Source of the DNA: Brevibacillus_D fluminis_A | Lineage (GTDB): Bacteria > Bacillota > Bacilli > Brevibacillales > Brevibacillaceae | Reading direction: 5' to 3' | NCBI RefSeq assembly: GCF_052072235.1 | Contig: NZ_CM125436.1 | Span: forward strand, 2,846,001 to 2,910,000 | DNA: 64,000 nt | Shown: one piece after another, positions 24,607 to 32,340 of the stretch | Layout: each line of letters opens with the position of its first letter | Position numbering within the stretch: position 1 is the first letter of the stretch | The notes under the pieces: generated by a model | The model's input: the letters and a program-made list of their open reading frames with translations, nothing else | Database searches by the model: none | What the model was told of the DNA's origin: nothing | Position numbers and translations under genes: made by a program

Positions 24607-26340
24607 ATGGTGCAAACAGGGATCGCGGCAGCGCCTGGCATTGTCATCGGCAAAGCTGTCGTCCGACAAGAGAAGCAACTTGTCGTGGAACGTAAAAAGA
24701 TTGATGCAGGCGAAACCGCGCGGGAGACGGACCGATTTCGTCACGCCGTCGAGCTGGCGGCAAGCGAGCTTACGGGAATCAAGGAAAAGGTGAAGCAAGA
24801 GCTTTCCGAGGAAGAGGCGCGCATTTTCGCAGCGCACCTCCTCGTTTTGCAAGACCCGGAATTCGTCGGTGCCATCGAATCGTTGATCAACCAGGAGCAG
24901 CTTAACGCAGAGGCGGCGTTAACGGAGGTGCGCGACCAATACGTGCAGCTTTTTGCCAGCATGGAGAATGAATACATGCGGGAGCGGGCAAGCGATTTGC
25001 AAGATGTCAGCAATCGCGTCTTGAAAAAGCTGCTGGGCGTAGAAGGCGATTCCGCAATGGAAGACGGCGAGCCTGTCATCCTGGTCGTCCATGATCTGAC
25101 GCCTTCCGATACGGCACAGCTGGACCCGGCGCGCGTCAAAGCGTTTGTGACGAATGTGGGCGGACGTACCTCCCATTCGGCGATCATGGCGCGTTCGCTG
25201 GAAATTCCGGCGGTGGTCGGTCTGTCTGACATAACGGAACGAATCGTCACGGGCGACCTGGTTATCGTCGATGGGCTTGAAGGCACGGTCCAGATCAACC
25301 CGGATGCAGCGGTGATCGCCGCCTATGAAGCCAAAAAACAAGCCTGCGAACAGCAAAAAGCGATCTGGACAAAGCTTGTCCATGAAAAAACGGTAACCCG
25401 TGACGGCCATCACGTTGAGCTGGTTGCCAATATCGGCAGTCCGCATGATGCATGGCAGGCGCTGGAGGCCGGAGCGGAAGGGATCGGATTGTTTCGTACA
25501 GAGTTTTTGTACATGGGCAAAGACCGATTCCCGACGGAGGAGGAGCAGTTCGCTGCCTACAAGGCGGTGGCGCAGACGATGGGCAGCGAGCGTCCGGTCA
25601 TCATCCGTACGCTGGATATCGGCGGCGACAAGGAGCTTCCTTATTTGCCTCTGCCCAAGGAGCAAAATCCGTTCCTCGGCTATCGCGCCATCCGCATGTG
25701 TCTGGATCGGGCAGATTTGTTCAAGACACAGCTGCGTGCGATTTTGCGGGCAAGCGCGTACGGCAATATTAAGATCATGTACCCGATGATCGCGACGATC
25801 GGCGAACTGCGCAAAGCAAACGAGTTTCTCGCAGCATGCAAAGAAGAGCTACGGCGTAAAGGGATTCCGTATCGCCAGGAGCTGGAAGTCGGGATCATGA
25901 TCGAAGTGCCGGCAGCCGTCATGATCGCCGACCAACTGGCACGGGAAGTCGATTTTTTCAGCATCGGAACAAACGATCTCATCCAGTATACAATGGCAGC
26001 CGATCGGATGAACGAGCATGTTTCGCATTTGTATGATCCATTCCATCCTGCTGTTTTGCGCATGATCCATCATGTGATCAAAGCGGCTGCCGACGAGGGC
26101 AAATGGGTGGGCATGTGCGGCGAAATGGCCGGCGAACCTCACGCGATTCCGATCTTGCTCGGGCTCGGCCTGCACGAGTTCAGCATGAGTGCGACCTCCA
26201 TTCTGCAAGCGCGCCATCTGCTGGCGCAATTGGATGCGGGGCAGCTGCGTGAAGTAGCGATGCATGTGCTGACATTGGAGAGCGGGGCTGAAATCAAGGC
26301 GTATGTGAAGGAGCATGTTTTGGACGTGCTGCAACGGTAA
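24607..26340 (+). CDS. ptsI: Phosphoenolpyruvate-protein phosphotransferase, enzyme I
   Basis: A 577-residue enzyme I. The N-terminal swivelling domain has the phospho-His H190 in VGGRTSHSAIMARSLEIP. The C-terminal PEP-binding barrel has LFRTEFLYM, MYPMIATIGELRKAN, IMIEVPAA, FFSIGTNDLIQYT and the active-site MCGEMAGE. It starts PTS phosphorylation from PEP to HPr. GGCGGGGAG lies before the ATG. It is last in the operon; a GC-rich hairpin at 26349-26374 follows. Confidence 0.96.
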   Translation: MVQTGIAAAPGIVIGKAVVRQEKQLVVERKKIDAGETARETDRFRHAVELAASELTGIKEKVKQELSEEEARIFAAHLLVLQDPEFVGAIESLINQEQLNAEAALTEVRDQYVQLFASMENEYMRERASDLQDVSNRVLKKLLGVEGDSAMEDGEPVILVVHDLTPSDTAQLDPARVKAFVTNVGGRTSHSAIMARSLEIPAVVGLSDITERIVTGDLVIVDGLEGTVQINPDAAVIAAYEAKKQACEQQKAIWTKLVHEKTVTRDGHHVELVANIGSPHDAWQALEAGAEGIGLFRTEFLYMGKDRFPTEEEQFAAYKAVAQTMGSERPVIIRTLDIGGDKELPYLPLPKEQNPFLGYRAIRMCLDRADLFKTQLRAILRASAYGNIKIMYPMIATIGELRKANEFLAACKEELRRKGIPYRQELEVGIMIEVPAAVMIADQLAREVDFFSIGTNDLIQYTMAADRMNEHVSHLYDPFHPAVLRMIHHVIKAAADEGKWVGMCGEMAGEPHAIPILLGLGLHEFSMSATSILQARHLLAQLDAGQLREVAMHVLTLESGAEIKAYVKEHVLDVLQR

Positions 26341-26348
26341 AGGGGCAA

Positions 26349-26374
26349 GGGAGAGCGCTAGTACAGGCTCTCCC
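26349..26374 (+). terminator. Possible terminator of the fru-pts operon
   Basis: GGGAGAGC (26349-26356) pairs with GCTCTCCC (26367-26374). No T run follows, so termination here is uncertain. Confidence 0.4.
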
Positions 26375-26513
26375 ATCATCGGTTGCCGCCGAATTTCATT
26401 GCGGCTACTTAGATTCGGTACCAATCAATTAGCAGCCCAATCCAATTCGTTTGACAAACAACTCAAATAAATTGCTATCCGTTCAATTTCCTGTTATTCT
26501 AATAAGGTATTAT

Positions 26514-26619
26514 TTTTGTTCGGAGTGAAGGATAGCATACGTAAAAACTTTTCGTCTTGATGATCCTGAGAGCAAGGATAGTAATACATGTGTGGTTATC
26601 ACACTAGGAGGCAATTACA
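26514..26619 (+). promoter_or_regulatory. Long 5' untranslated leader of the cold shock gene
   Basis: A TATTAT at 26508-26513 could be the -10 element, though no good -35 matches it. About 100 untranslated bases then precede an AGGAGG site and the ATG at 26620. Long folded leaders are typical of csp genes, where they control translation at low temperature. Confidence 0.45.
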
Positions 26620-26820
26620 ATGGAACAAGGTGCAGTAAAATGGTTTAACGCAGAAAAAGGTTTTGGTTTTATCCAACGCGAAGGCGGAGAAGATGTATTC
26701 GTTCATTTCTCAGCTATTCAAGGCGAAGGCTTCAAATCTCTTGACGAAGGTCAAAGAGTTACTTTTAACGTAGAACAAGGCCAACGCGGACCCCAAGCTA
26801 CTAATGTTCAAAAAGCTTAA
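26620..26820 (+). CDS. Cold shock protein (CspA/B family)
   Basis: A 66-residue single cold-shock domain with RNP1 (KGFGFI) and RNP2 (VFVHF) RNA-binding motifs and the usual start GAVKWFNAEKGFGFI. The family binds single-stranded nucleic acid and acts as an RNA chaperone. AGGAGG lies 9 bases before the ATG. It is monocistronic, with a strong terminator behind. Its codon usage and surroundings are more AT-rich than the pts genes, as is common for highly expressed csp genes. Confidence 0.97.
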   Translation: MEQGAVKWFNAEKGFGFIQREGGEDVFVHFSAIQGEGFKSLDEGQRVTFNVEQGQRGPQATNVQKA

Positions 26821-26834
26821 AAATGACAACAAAT

Positions 26835-26872
26835 ATAAACAGACTCTTTTTTAAGAGTCTGTTTTTTTTATT
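26835..26872 (+). terminator. Intrinsic terminator of the cold shock gene
   Basis: AAACAGACTCTT (26837-26848) pairs perfectly with AAGAGTCTGTTT (26853-26864), followed by a T run. Confidence 0.9.
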
Positions 26873-27105
26873 GTCCGGAAAAACAAATTAAAACCCTACC
26901 CAAGATAATGAGTAGGGAAGTGGTACAGGTACAGTAAATGGTAGAGTCAGTATAACATAGTACGCTTGGAATCCCCAAAATTTTATAATTTCAAAAACAA
27001 CGAACAGCTCAATGTCATTTTTGATCAAGCTGATAATGGACTATACATCCTTTTTACTGATTGTACATTTTTGTAGGTTGTCGCAGACCTTAGGAAATCG
27101 CTGTG

Positions 27106-27678
27106 TCATAGCTTTACGACGATGTACTCCCGGTCCTTCAGCTCAAATTCGCGATCGATTGTAAACTTTTGTAACTCGATCGTGTTGCTTGATTTCTTAG
27201 GCTCCGTTTCCTCCCCGATCCAACACGAGTAAAGCTCAAATTCGTCGCCGGCTTCTCCATACTCCTCCATCAGGCGAAAAAGCTCGCGGATGCATTTCTG
27301 ATTCGCCTCATACTCATCAGGAAACTTCTCTAACCGTGCAGGGTGAAGCGTAAACTGCCCGCAATTCGGCGAGATTTGATAAACAAATGGATGTCTAAAA
27401 TGCTGTCTGACCGGCTTATTCCCATCCGAGAGCTTTTGAATAAAAATGCCTGCTGCGTCCGCCATCGAATCATAGACGAGGAATTGCTCGGCTCGCAAGT
27501 GAGACAGATCGAAGAGTTGCTCAAGCGGAACCGCACCCGTTGCCCGCAAACGTTCATTCGCCTGCTCCGCGATCGTCTTTGCTTCCCTCACTTCTTCATA
27601 TGTTTTGGAAGATGGTAGGCTGCCTCGTTCACCCAAAGGCAGCTCTCTGCATGACCCGATATAATGAAGCTTGCTCAA
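27106..27678 (-). CDS. Hypothetical cytosolic protein
   Basis: A 190-residue soluble protein with no signal peptide or membrane helix (start MSKLHYIGSCRELPLG, end FELKDREYIVVKL). The middle holds a region LSHLRAEQFLVYDSMADAAGIFIQKL and a C-terminal charged half. The sequence looks like a real protein of Bacillales (good codon pattern), but I cannot name its family. It lies 24 bases behind the PadR-like gene on the same strand and may be co-transcribed with it. Confidence 0.7.
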   Translation of the reverse strand: MSKLHYIGSCRELPLGERGSLPSSKTYEEVREAKTIAEQANERLRATGAVPLEQLFDLSHLRAEQFLVYDSMADAAGIFIQKLSDGNKPVRQHFRHPFVYQISPNCGQFTLHPARLEKFPDEYEANQKCIRELFRLMEEYGEAGDEFELYSCWIGEETEPKKSSNTIELQKFTIDREFELKDREYIVVKL

Positions 27679-27702
27679 CTTGTTATCACCATCCCGTAAT
27701 TT

Positions 27703-28464
27703 TCAAGACCCGACGGAAGGAGCGGACGAGGCGCGTTTGCTCTTCAGCCATGCTTGCACATGTGCACCGGTTTTTTCGATCCGCATCAAGCGGTTTTTTG
27801 CAGATTGCACTTCACGCGAAAGCGCGCGCTCCAGCTCCGCTTGACGCAATCGGCCTGAAGCGGTAATCCAATCGCCGGCGAGAAAGCCCTGCTGCTGAAG
27901 CTCTCCATGCAACTTGTACAGATAGGAGAGATTCACCGGCTTCCCGAATTCAGCGCCGAAATCTTTATAGGCATGGGGCGAGCGGCCCGCTTCTGCGGCA
28001 CGCAGCAGGAGCCAATCATAATAATCGCCAACGCCTACGACCGTCGTGACAGGTTCGTCTGCCGGAGGAGGAGCGGAGGCAACCTCCAGATTGCTTTCGA
28101 GATCGGCTAAAAAACGCTGCAATGCTTTCAGCTTTTCCGGAGTGGTTTTCATGACAGCCATCTGCCCCGAGTAAAAAAACACTTGTCCTTTTGCTGATAA
28201 CGAGTAATGGAGGGTAGGCCGCTCAGTCGTCGACCAAGCCTGGTTCATGAACAAAATATCTTTTTGCGCGAGATTTTTCATGATGCGGTAGACATACGTC
28301 TGATTGTCGCTCATCGGAAAAGCATCCATCTCTTTGGCAATTTCATAAATGTCCTTGGCCATCCATTTTTGCCGCAAAGTGAAAGCGTGCGCCATGATAT
28401 ACGCGATCAGTTCGTTCAACGACAGCAAATTGGCAAACGGCCTGGTATGCGCATGCTTGCTCAT
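27703..28464 (-). CDS. PadR-like transcriptional regulator
   Basis: A 253-residue protein. Residues about 10-95 look like a PadR winged helix (ELIAYIMAHAFTLRQKWMAKDIYEIAKEM..., then YVYRIMKNLAQKDIL and TLHYSLSAKGQVFF). Residues about 145-205 (DYYDWLLLRAAEAGRSPHAY, NLSYLYKLHGELQQQGFL) look like a second, weaker winged-helix repeat. The start is set at 28464 because GGGAG lies 8 bases upstream; the ATG at 28479 has no site. Target genes are unknown; the hypothetical gene behind it is the only likely operon mate. Confidence 0.65.
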   Translation of the reverse strand: MSKHAHTRPFANLLSLNELIAYIMAHAFTLRQKWMAKDIYEIAKEMDAFPMSDNQTYVYRIMKNLAQKDILFMNQAWSTTERPTLHYSLSAKGQVFFYSGQMAVMKTTPEKLKALQRFLADLESNLEVASAPPPADEPVTTVVGVGDYYDWLLLRAAEAGRSPHAYKDFGAEFGKPVNLSYLYKLHGELQQQGFLAGDWITASGRLRQAELERALSREVQSAKNRLMRIEKTGAHVQAWLKSKRASSAPSVGS

Positions 28465-28666
28465 ATCCTCATCTCCCATGTTCTATATCTACAATCGGAA
28501 GCTCAACAACTCCACAAAAACGTTCCCTGCCTCGACGCGCGTTCGTTCATCAGCTCCTTGCAACGAATTTTCAGAACACTTCCAATTAGAGGGAATTGTA
28601 CGCCCATGCATGTCAAACTGTCAAGGGATTTGTACGACAAAAGTCCTGAATGGTAGGAGAGGGCGC

Positions 28667-28843
28667 GTGAAAAGAAATGCAAGCCTAATCGGCTCAAAGC
28701 GAATCAGCAGAGATGAGCCAAAAGCCGGAAAACACGCGAAATGCTTTGACTTTTACGAAATGATGGAGGAATATGTTTTGAAGGGACGCTATCCCTGTGA
28801 TCCAAATGAACAGAGCTATGGAGGCAGCCGCAATGAAATATGA
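28667..28843 (+). CDS. Possible small protein upstream of the HAD nucleotidase
   Basis: A 58-residue frame starts at GTG with GGAG 10 bases upstream and ends inside the next gene (11-base overlap). The product is hydrophilic, with a plausible protein pattern KCFDFYEMMEEYVLKGRYPCDPNE. It has two cysteines and no known motif. Coupling to the nucleotidase gene is possible. The evidence is only the start site and composition, so it may be spurious. Confidence 0.35.
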   Translation: MKRNASLIGSKRISRDEPKAGKHAKCFDFYEMMEEYVLKGRYPCDPNEQSYGGSRNEI

Positions 28844-29519
28844 AATCATCCTTTTCGATGTAGACGATACATTGTTTGACTTTCGCTTGTCCGAAAAAAC
28901 GGCTTTACAGCAAGCATTTGTGGAATTCAACTTGCCAACGGGACTGACAGATTATGAAACCAGCTACAAGGAGATCAGCGCAGGGTTATGGCGGAGTTTG
29001 GAGCAGGGGAGCATCACGTTGGCCGAATTGGGGGTAGAAAGATTCAATCAGCTTTTTCTTACAAATGGGCTTGCGCTCGATGCGGCCGAATTCAACCGTG
29101 TTTATTTAGGTTATTTGAGCAAGGGCACATACTTGATGCCCGGTGCATTGGATTTGTGCCGGAAGCTGACAGGTCATCGGCTGGCCATCATCACGAACGG
29201 GTTCGCAGAAGTGCAAAAAGCAAGGATCGCAGGTTCATTGCTGAGCGAAGCGTTTGAACACATTATCACATCAGAAGAGGCAGGCTGTCAGAAACCTGGG
29301 GCAGGAATTTTCGAATATGTGTTTTCCAAGCTGCAGATCACCGAAAAAAGGAACGCGCTGATCGTGGGCGATTCGTTGACATCGGATATCCAGGGGGGAA
29401 ACAACTTCGGTATTGATACATGCTGGTTCAATCCTCATCGCAAAAATAACGGAACAGAAATCAAGCCAACGTACGAAATCCATGCGTTCGAGCAGCTGAT
29501 GGGCATTGTAGCAGGATAA
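28833..29519 (+). CDS. HAD-family noncanonical pyrimidine nucleotidase (YjjG/YfnB type)
   Basis: A 228-residue haloacid dehalogenase-type phosphatase. Motif I is FDVDDTLFDF (nucleophile Asp), motif II is IITNGF, motif III Lys lies in CQKPGAGIFEYVFS, and motif IV is VGDSLTSDIQGGNNFGIDTCWFN. YjjG-like enzymes dephosphorylate pyrimidine nucleoside monophosphates, including damaged ones. The ATG at 28833 is preferred (GGAGG 8 bases upstream) over the earlier in-frame ATG at 28797. A terminator follows. Confidence 0.88.
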   Translation: MKYEIILFDVDDTLFDFRLSEKTALQQAFVEFNLPTGLTDYETSYKEISAGLWRSLEQGSITLAELGVERFNQLFLTNGLALDAAEFNRVYLGYLSKGTYLMPGALDLCRKLTGHRLAIITNGFAEVQKARIAGSLLSEAFEHIITSEEAGCQKPGAGIFEYVFSKLQITEKRNALIVGDSLTSDIQGGNNFGIDTCWFNPHRKNNGTEIKPTYEIHAFEQLMGIVAG

Positions 29520-29601
29520 GTGGAGGGGAGTGTAGGGGAAGAGCGGGTAGAGATTTTCGGGATACATGATGCGTCAACAGAAGGGAAAACACATGCAAAT
29601 G

Positions 29602-29630
29602 AGAGTGCCGGGTACTGGGGCACTCTTTTT
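29602..29630 (+). terminator. Intrinsic terminator
   Basis: AGAGTGCC (29602-29609) pairs with GGCACTCT (29619-29626), followed by TTTT. It ends the nucleotidase transcript. Confidence 0.8.
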
Positions 29631-29638
29631 ATATGCAT

Positions 29639-29758
29639 TTATTTCTTTTTGGATTGTGTCGCCAGATACTTGGCCAGGTTATTCAGCGTGTCATGATGTC
29701 TGCGTTTGTGAGAGGAAGTAGCCGGTGATTTGGATGGGATTGGTTTCAATTTTGTCAT
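29639..29758 (-). CDS. Small basic peptide (39 residues)
   Basis: A 39-residue frame starts at ATG with GGAGGT 5 bases upstream, a consensus arrangement. The product MTKLKPIPSKSPATSSHKRR... ends NLAKYLATQSKKK. It is very basic and His-containing, with no membrane helix. The good ribosome binding site and isolated position argue for a real gene, perhaps a spore or nucleic-acid-binding peptide. No family recognised. Confidence 0.5.
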   Translation of the reverse strand: MTKLKPIPSKSPATSSHKRRHHDTLNNLAKYLATQSKKK

Positions 29759-31142
29759 CTTTTACCTCCGATTTTTTTCGTTTACAGTGAATTCCTTAAT
29801 TTTATAATACATGTAAATATTTATGTTGTAAATATTGATTTTTGAATTTTTTTACTTTTATTAAAAAATGTGATGTGGAAGGCGGTTTATGAGGTGGAGC
29901 TTCTATTTGTCATCGTGTCAGGGTGGCAGCCGGTGATGAAAGCGCGGTTGTCGGATGTGATATGTGAATTGTGACGAGATCGCAAATCTCCGTTACAGCA
30001 TGGAATGTCGTTGGCAACAAGATCAAACGTGATGAAATCCGGTCAAATGGGCGCTTTTGGATTGATTGATCAATTGATATGGGAGGCATTGACATGGCCG
30101 TGCGTTACCTGGCGTGACGTCTGTAGATTCGACAATTGCTGCAACCGATGTGGGATTGGATTGTTTGTCGATGGTCGATGTTCATTTCTGTTCGTTTCTT
30201 TTGATCGTACACTTGGGATTGCAGCAAAAAAACGACACAGCAGCGAATCCAGCTGTCAGATCGCTGCAGTATCATTTATGTTGGCTGCTGACGTATTATT
30301 CCGACTTGCGGATTCAATGGTGCAAACCGTGATTCGCTTCAGCGATTTACAGCCAAAGCTTGATTTGCGCAAAATGCCAGCAGAGTAGGTTTACCCCCGT
30401 TTAACAGGTCGATTTTTCTTTTGTGTCCGATAATATATATTATGTAAACAAATAAAACTGAAAAGCTTTTGGTTCAATGAATGCGAATGCTTGGCGCTGG
30501 ATTGTCCAGCGATCCAAACATCCACATCCGATTTTTCAACGATTCCGCGTGGATGCTACGTCGCAATCATACTCTTATATACTCTTATCGAATCGATGTC
30601 TATTTGGTGGCCACACAATTATTTTCTTAAGCGTAATGTATCGACGTACTGATACTGCTGTAAAAAGAAGGGTCTCCCATTTATCATTCCAGAAACAAGT
30701 GAGGCGTCATAATAAGGTAAGCTTGAAAAAACCACAATCACCTCGACCAGGCATGTAAAATTCAGAGGTAGTTGCGGTTTTTCATTTGTTCATTTCAGTT
30801 CATGAAATGGCTATTTTAAGAACTAAAGCTACGAACACGAAAATCTTTGCCCAGCTGTCCGATATTCGACTTGCCTCTGTTGTTACGTTTTTCACTTTGA
30901 TTCGATTATCGGTCCCAATGCTCTTGATCGCCCATTACATATAACAGAAACGACCAGCAAGCAAAAAGCAATGTCAGAACGAACCGATTGTCCTGCCACG
31001 TAGGAGGTTGACCCAGTCATCCTCCTTTTTTATTTACCCCTTCCCTGTCCTTGCCTGCTTCTGGCACTTTTGCCAGCCAATCATCCGCCGCCTTTACTTC
31101 CGGAATCTTTTTTCGGTATCAGCTTTCCCTGAACCGGAACGA
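29759..31142. other. Gene-poor AT-rich stretch
   Basis: No frame here could be supported as a known gene. Open frames at 30005-30388 and 30114-30332 (+) lack ribosome binding sites and recognisable content. On the minus strand two short frames look protein-like: 30906-31016, a possible CTG start behind AAAGGAGG giving a 36-residue hydrophobic peptide with FVLTLLFACWSFLLYVMG, and 30800-30895, with SDSWAKIFVFVALVLKIAIS. They could be remnants of one frameshifted membrane protein. A minus-strand terminator lies at 30725-30780. The stretch may be decayed DNA. Confidence 0.4.
30725..30780 (-). terminator. Probable terminator, minus strand
   Basis: A 16-base imperfect stem (30729-30744 with 30765-30780) has one mismatch and two G-U pairs if transcribed from the minus strand, but more mismatches on the plus strand. 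The minus strand continues with TTTTTT. This suggests a minus-strand transcript over 30.8-31.0 kb. Confidence 0.5.
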
Positions 31143-32150
31143 CTACTTGTGGATCAGTTCTTTTCGATTTTCTACTTGCGGCGGCTCCTCCATCCACCCA
31201 TTTTCAATCAAGAGCCTCACTCCGTCTTGGGCATAAGTAAACGCATCCTTTGTAAGAGAAGAAGTTTGCATAATGATATCCCGCCTCAAGCTAAAGGACA
31301 TCGCAAAACTATTGCTTCCAAGCCCAAAAGTATTCAAAAGGTGAATCGTATACATCATGAGCTTTTCAGAAAACGGTGCAACTTGAGAGGTTGTGACGGT
31401 ACAGCCGGAGGTCGCGGAGAATTGAATATCATCCTGAAGGAGCATTTCTTGGAATTGTCTAATTATTTTTTTGGACAACTCGATTCCCTTCACAAAATAA
31501 TCTTTCACATCCTTATTTTTTGCACATTGAGCAAAACCGGTAATGAGCTGCATGCCGATGTTATTTGTTTCGATCCCATGATGCATGTATCCAAGCTCAA
31601 TAAGATTCATGGCACGTTTTTCTCCAAATAAGCGAAATCCGTTCAGATAGCTGTTATTTTGAATAAACTCAACCTGTGTTGGCATCGTTACATTCGGTGG
31701 CGAAACAAGAATGCCCCTTTTGCGTAAATATTTCGTGCATTCCAGGTAGCACTGTTGGGTAATTGCCGTTAATTCTTTATAAATGCATATGACGTCTTCC
31801 CGATAGGCCATTTGCATGTTTAGCGTGTACATCCCCATGCTCAGTTCTTTGAGAATGCGGACAAACATAATGTCGAATCCATTATCGTAAAGTTTTGGAG
31901 CATTCAGGTTAACATCTTTCGTTGTAAACCCAATCGGAACAGCTACTCCTTCACTTTGAAAAATAGCAGTTATTTTTTGAACATATTGATTTAGATCGCT
32001 CCACAACCCATCCATGATCTGCTTGGCTTCGAAATCATCGGATTTTGCTGAAAAATACTCCAGTATTCTCATGATGAGAGTCTTTTCTTGATAGGTTACC
32101 CAGAGAGTGCCAATTTCTGAAGAACTAAGTGGTGTTTTGGTTGTCGTCAT
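31143..32150 (-). CDS. DUF3231 family protein
   Basis: The product has 335 residues with two similar helical halves (about 1-165 and 170-330), each with the DUF3231 pattern: a start like LSSSEIGTLWVTYQEK and a later Met/His-rich helical stretch. DUF3231 proteins of Bacillales are spore-associated or of unknown role; a ferritin-like helical fold is often assumed, but no metal ligands are claimed here. The ATG at 32150 has CGGAGG 8 bases upstream. A further in-frame start at 32183 has none. It is more AT-rich than genes left of 26 kb. Confidence 0.85.
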   Translation of the reverse strand: MTTTKTPLSSSEIGTLWVTYQEKTLIMRILEYFSAKSDDFEAKQIMDGLWSDLNQYVQKITAIFQSEGVAVPIGFTTKDVNLNAPKLYDNGFDIMFVRILKELSMGMYTLNMQMAYREDVICIYKELTAITQQCYLECTKYLRKRGILVSPPNVTMPTQVEFIQNNSYLNGFRLFGEKRAMNLIELGYMHHGIETNNIGMQLITGFAQCAKNKDVKDYFVKGIELSKKIIRQFQEMLLQDDIQFSATSGCTVTTSQVAPFSEKLMMYTIHLLNTFGLGSNSFAMSFSLRRDIIMQTSSLTKDAFTYAQDGVRLLIENGWMEEPPQVENRKELIHK

Positions 32151-32287
32151 GTGAATTCCTCCGTTCATTTGCGTAATTGGCATGGACGTTGTAGCTTTGA
32201 CCGGTTACTCCTTTATTAAAACTAAGGTTAGTATGATCTTATATACATTTTCTATCCACGAATGCCGAGGTACCCTTGTCATCAAAT

Positions 32288-32325
32288 GAAAGCAAAAAAA
32301 TCCCTTGGATTTTCTCCAAAGGGAT
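32288..32325 (-). terminator. Intrinsic terminator of the ba3 oxidase operon
   Basis: The arms AAATCCCTT and AAGGGATT (about 32290-32325) surround a 15-base loop, with TTTTTT on the minus strand. It follows the stop of the subunit I gene. Confidence 0.8.
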
Positions 32326-32340
32326 TCAGGGTTACCTTCC

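Noticed and set aside
22717..24852. 711-codon minus-strand open frame opposite fruA
   Set aside because: It is an antisense shadow of fruA-ptsH: rich in His, Arg and Cys, no domain, and it spans three real genes.
27106..27678. Plus-strand frames across the hypothetical protein gene
   Set aside because: They lack ribosome binding sites and mirror the minus-strand gene, which has a consistent protein pattern.
29910..30388. Germination-type (gerP) genes in the gene-poor stretch
   Set aside because: Short frames were compared by eye with GerP-type proteins, but no convincing motif was found.
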